A DNA stretch of 64,000 bases from Jannaschia sp. M317 (GTDB lineage: Bacteria; Pseudomonadota; Alphaproteobacteria; Rhodobacterales; Rhodobacteraceae), in assembly GCF_025141175.1 (NCBI RefSeq), contig NZ_CP081155.1, positions 3,315,001-3,379,000 of the forward strand, written 5' to 3'. The first letter of the stretch is position 1; the number at the start of each line of letters is the position of its first letter. The position numbers were made by a program, and so were the translations under genes. The notes beneath the pieces are model-generated. The model was not told the origin of the DNA. It worked only from the letters and a program-made list of their open reading frames with translations, and did not search any database. Shown in pieces: positions 63,862-64,000 of the stretch.

Positions 63862-64000
63862 ATGTCTTTGAAATCCGACCTGATCTCGGCCCTGATGCTG
63901 CTGACGCGCCTGCCGGTGCGGGGGACACCGACGCCGGTGGCCGCTCGGGCCGCCTGGGCCTGGCCGCTGGCCGGGTTGGCGGTTGCGGTGCCTGCCGGTG
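63862..64000 (+). CDS. cobS: Adenosylcobinamide-GDP ribazoletransferase (5' part)
   Basis: The gene runs off the right edge; 46 residues are visible, beginning MSLKSDLISALMLLTRLPVR and then an Ala/Trp-rich first membrane helix. This start, the TRLP motif and the position beside cobT are typical of CobS, the integral membrane enzyme that joins alpha-ribazole to adenosylcobinamide-GDP. GGAG lies 5-8 bases before the ATG. Confidence 0.88.
   Translation, partial: MSLKSDLISALMLLTRLPVRGTPTPVAARAAWAWPLAGLAVAVPAG

Overview
The window is a high-GC bacterial chromosome segment from an alphaproteobacterium, almost certainly the Rhodobacteraceae (Roseobacter group). The evidence is gene content and order: a tad pilus locus with short Flp pilins carrying a G-AVTVDW processing site, a Hint-domain protein, homospermidine synthase, ybgC-vasI-tolQRAB-pal-cpoB-tilS-ftsH in that order, fhs close to folD, ruvCAB, several short DUF1127 proteins and an Mg-type HemB. 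I see no phage, insertion sequence, CRISPR array, rRNA or tRNA.

Layout. 1-2.5 kb: end of a 3-oxoacid CoA-transferase subunit B gene, a small acetyltransferase, a sulfotransferase and a lytic transglycosylase. 3.2-16.4 kb: the tad (Flp/type IVb pilus) locus, in order flp pilin, cpaB, cpaC, an OmpA-like lipoprotein, cpaE, cpaF, tadB, tadC, two TPR lipoproteins, the prepilin peptidase, then an AAA ATPase, a small membrane protein and a second, C-terminally extended Flp pilin. 16.4-20.1 kb: an Lhr-like helicase and PdeM nuclease pair with a lipocalin. 20.3-25.4 kb: Hint protein, rpsD, a LuxR pseudogene beside an intact LuxR solo, and homospermidine synthase. 25.5-32.1 kb: hydrolase, MFS transporter, msrA, an ArsR/SRPBCC pair with a clear double operator, a DUF2726 protein, hemB and a membrane protein. 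32.1-39.6 kb: mfd, an efflux transporter, a DsbA-like oxidoreductase, an acyl-CoA ligase and a small secreted protein. 39.9-44.3 kb: ruvCAB, three DUF1127 genes and prmA. 44.4-55.4 kb: the tol-pal envelope operon, tilS, ftsH. 55.5-64 kb: MOSC protein, a 27-residue hydrophobic ORF, fhs, folD, small proteins, pirin, cobT and the start of cobS.

How the parts work together. The tad genes supply the secretin (CpaC), its lipoprotein partners, the ATPases (CpaF, CpaE), the inner-membrane platform (TadB/C) and the peptidase that matures Flp. Strong hairpins after flp, cpaB and the OmpA gene divide the locus into several transcripts. YbgC, VasI, Tol-Pal and CpoB maintain the envelope during division, with FtsH as quality-control protease. 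Fhs and FolD interconvert one-carbon folates, and CobT/CobS act late in cobalamin synthesis. The most unusual items are the ATPase / membrane protein / long-pilin module at the end of the tad locus, the duplicated leader regions of the DUF1127 genes, the decayed LuxR paralogue, and several families of intergenic hairpin repeats.
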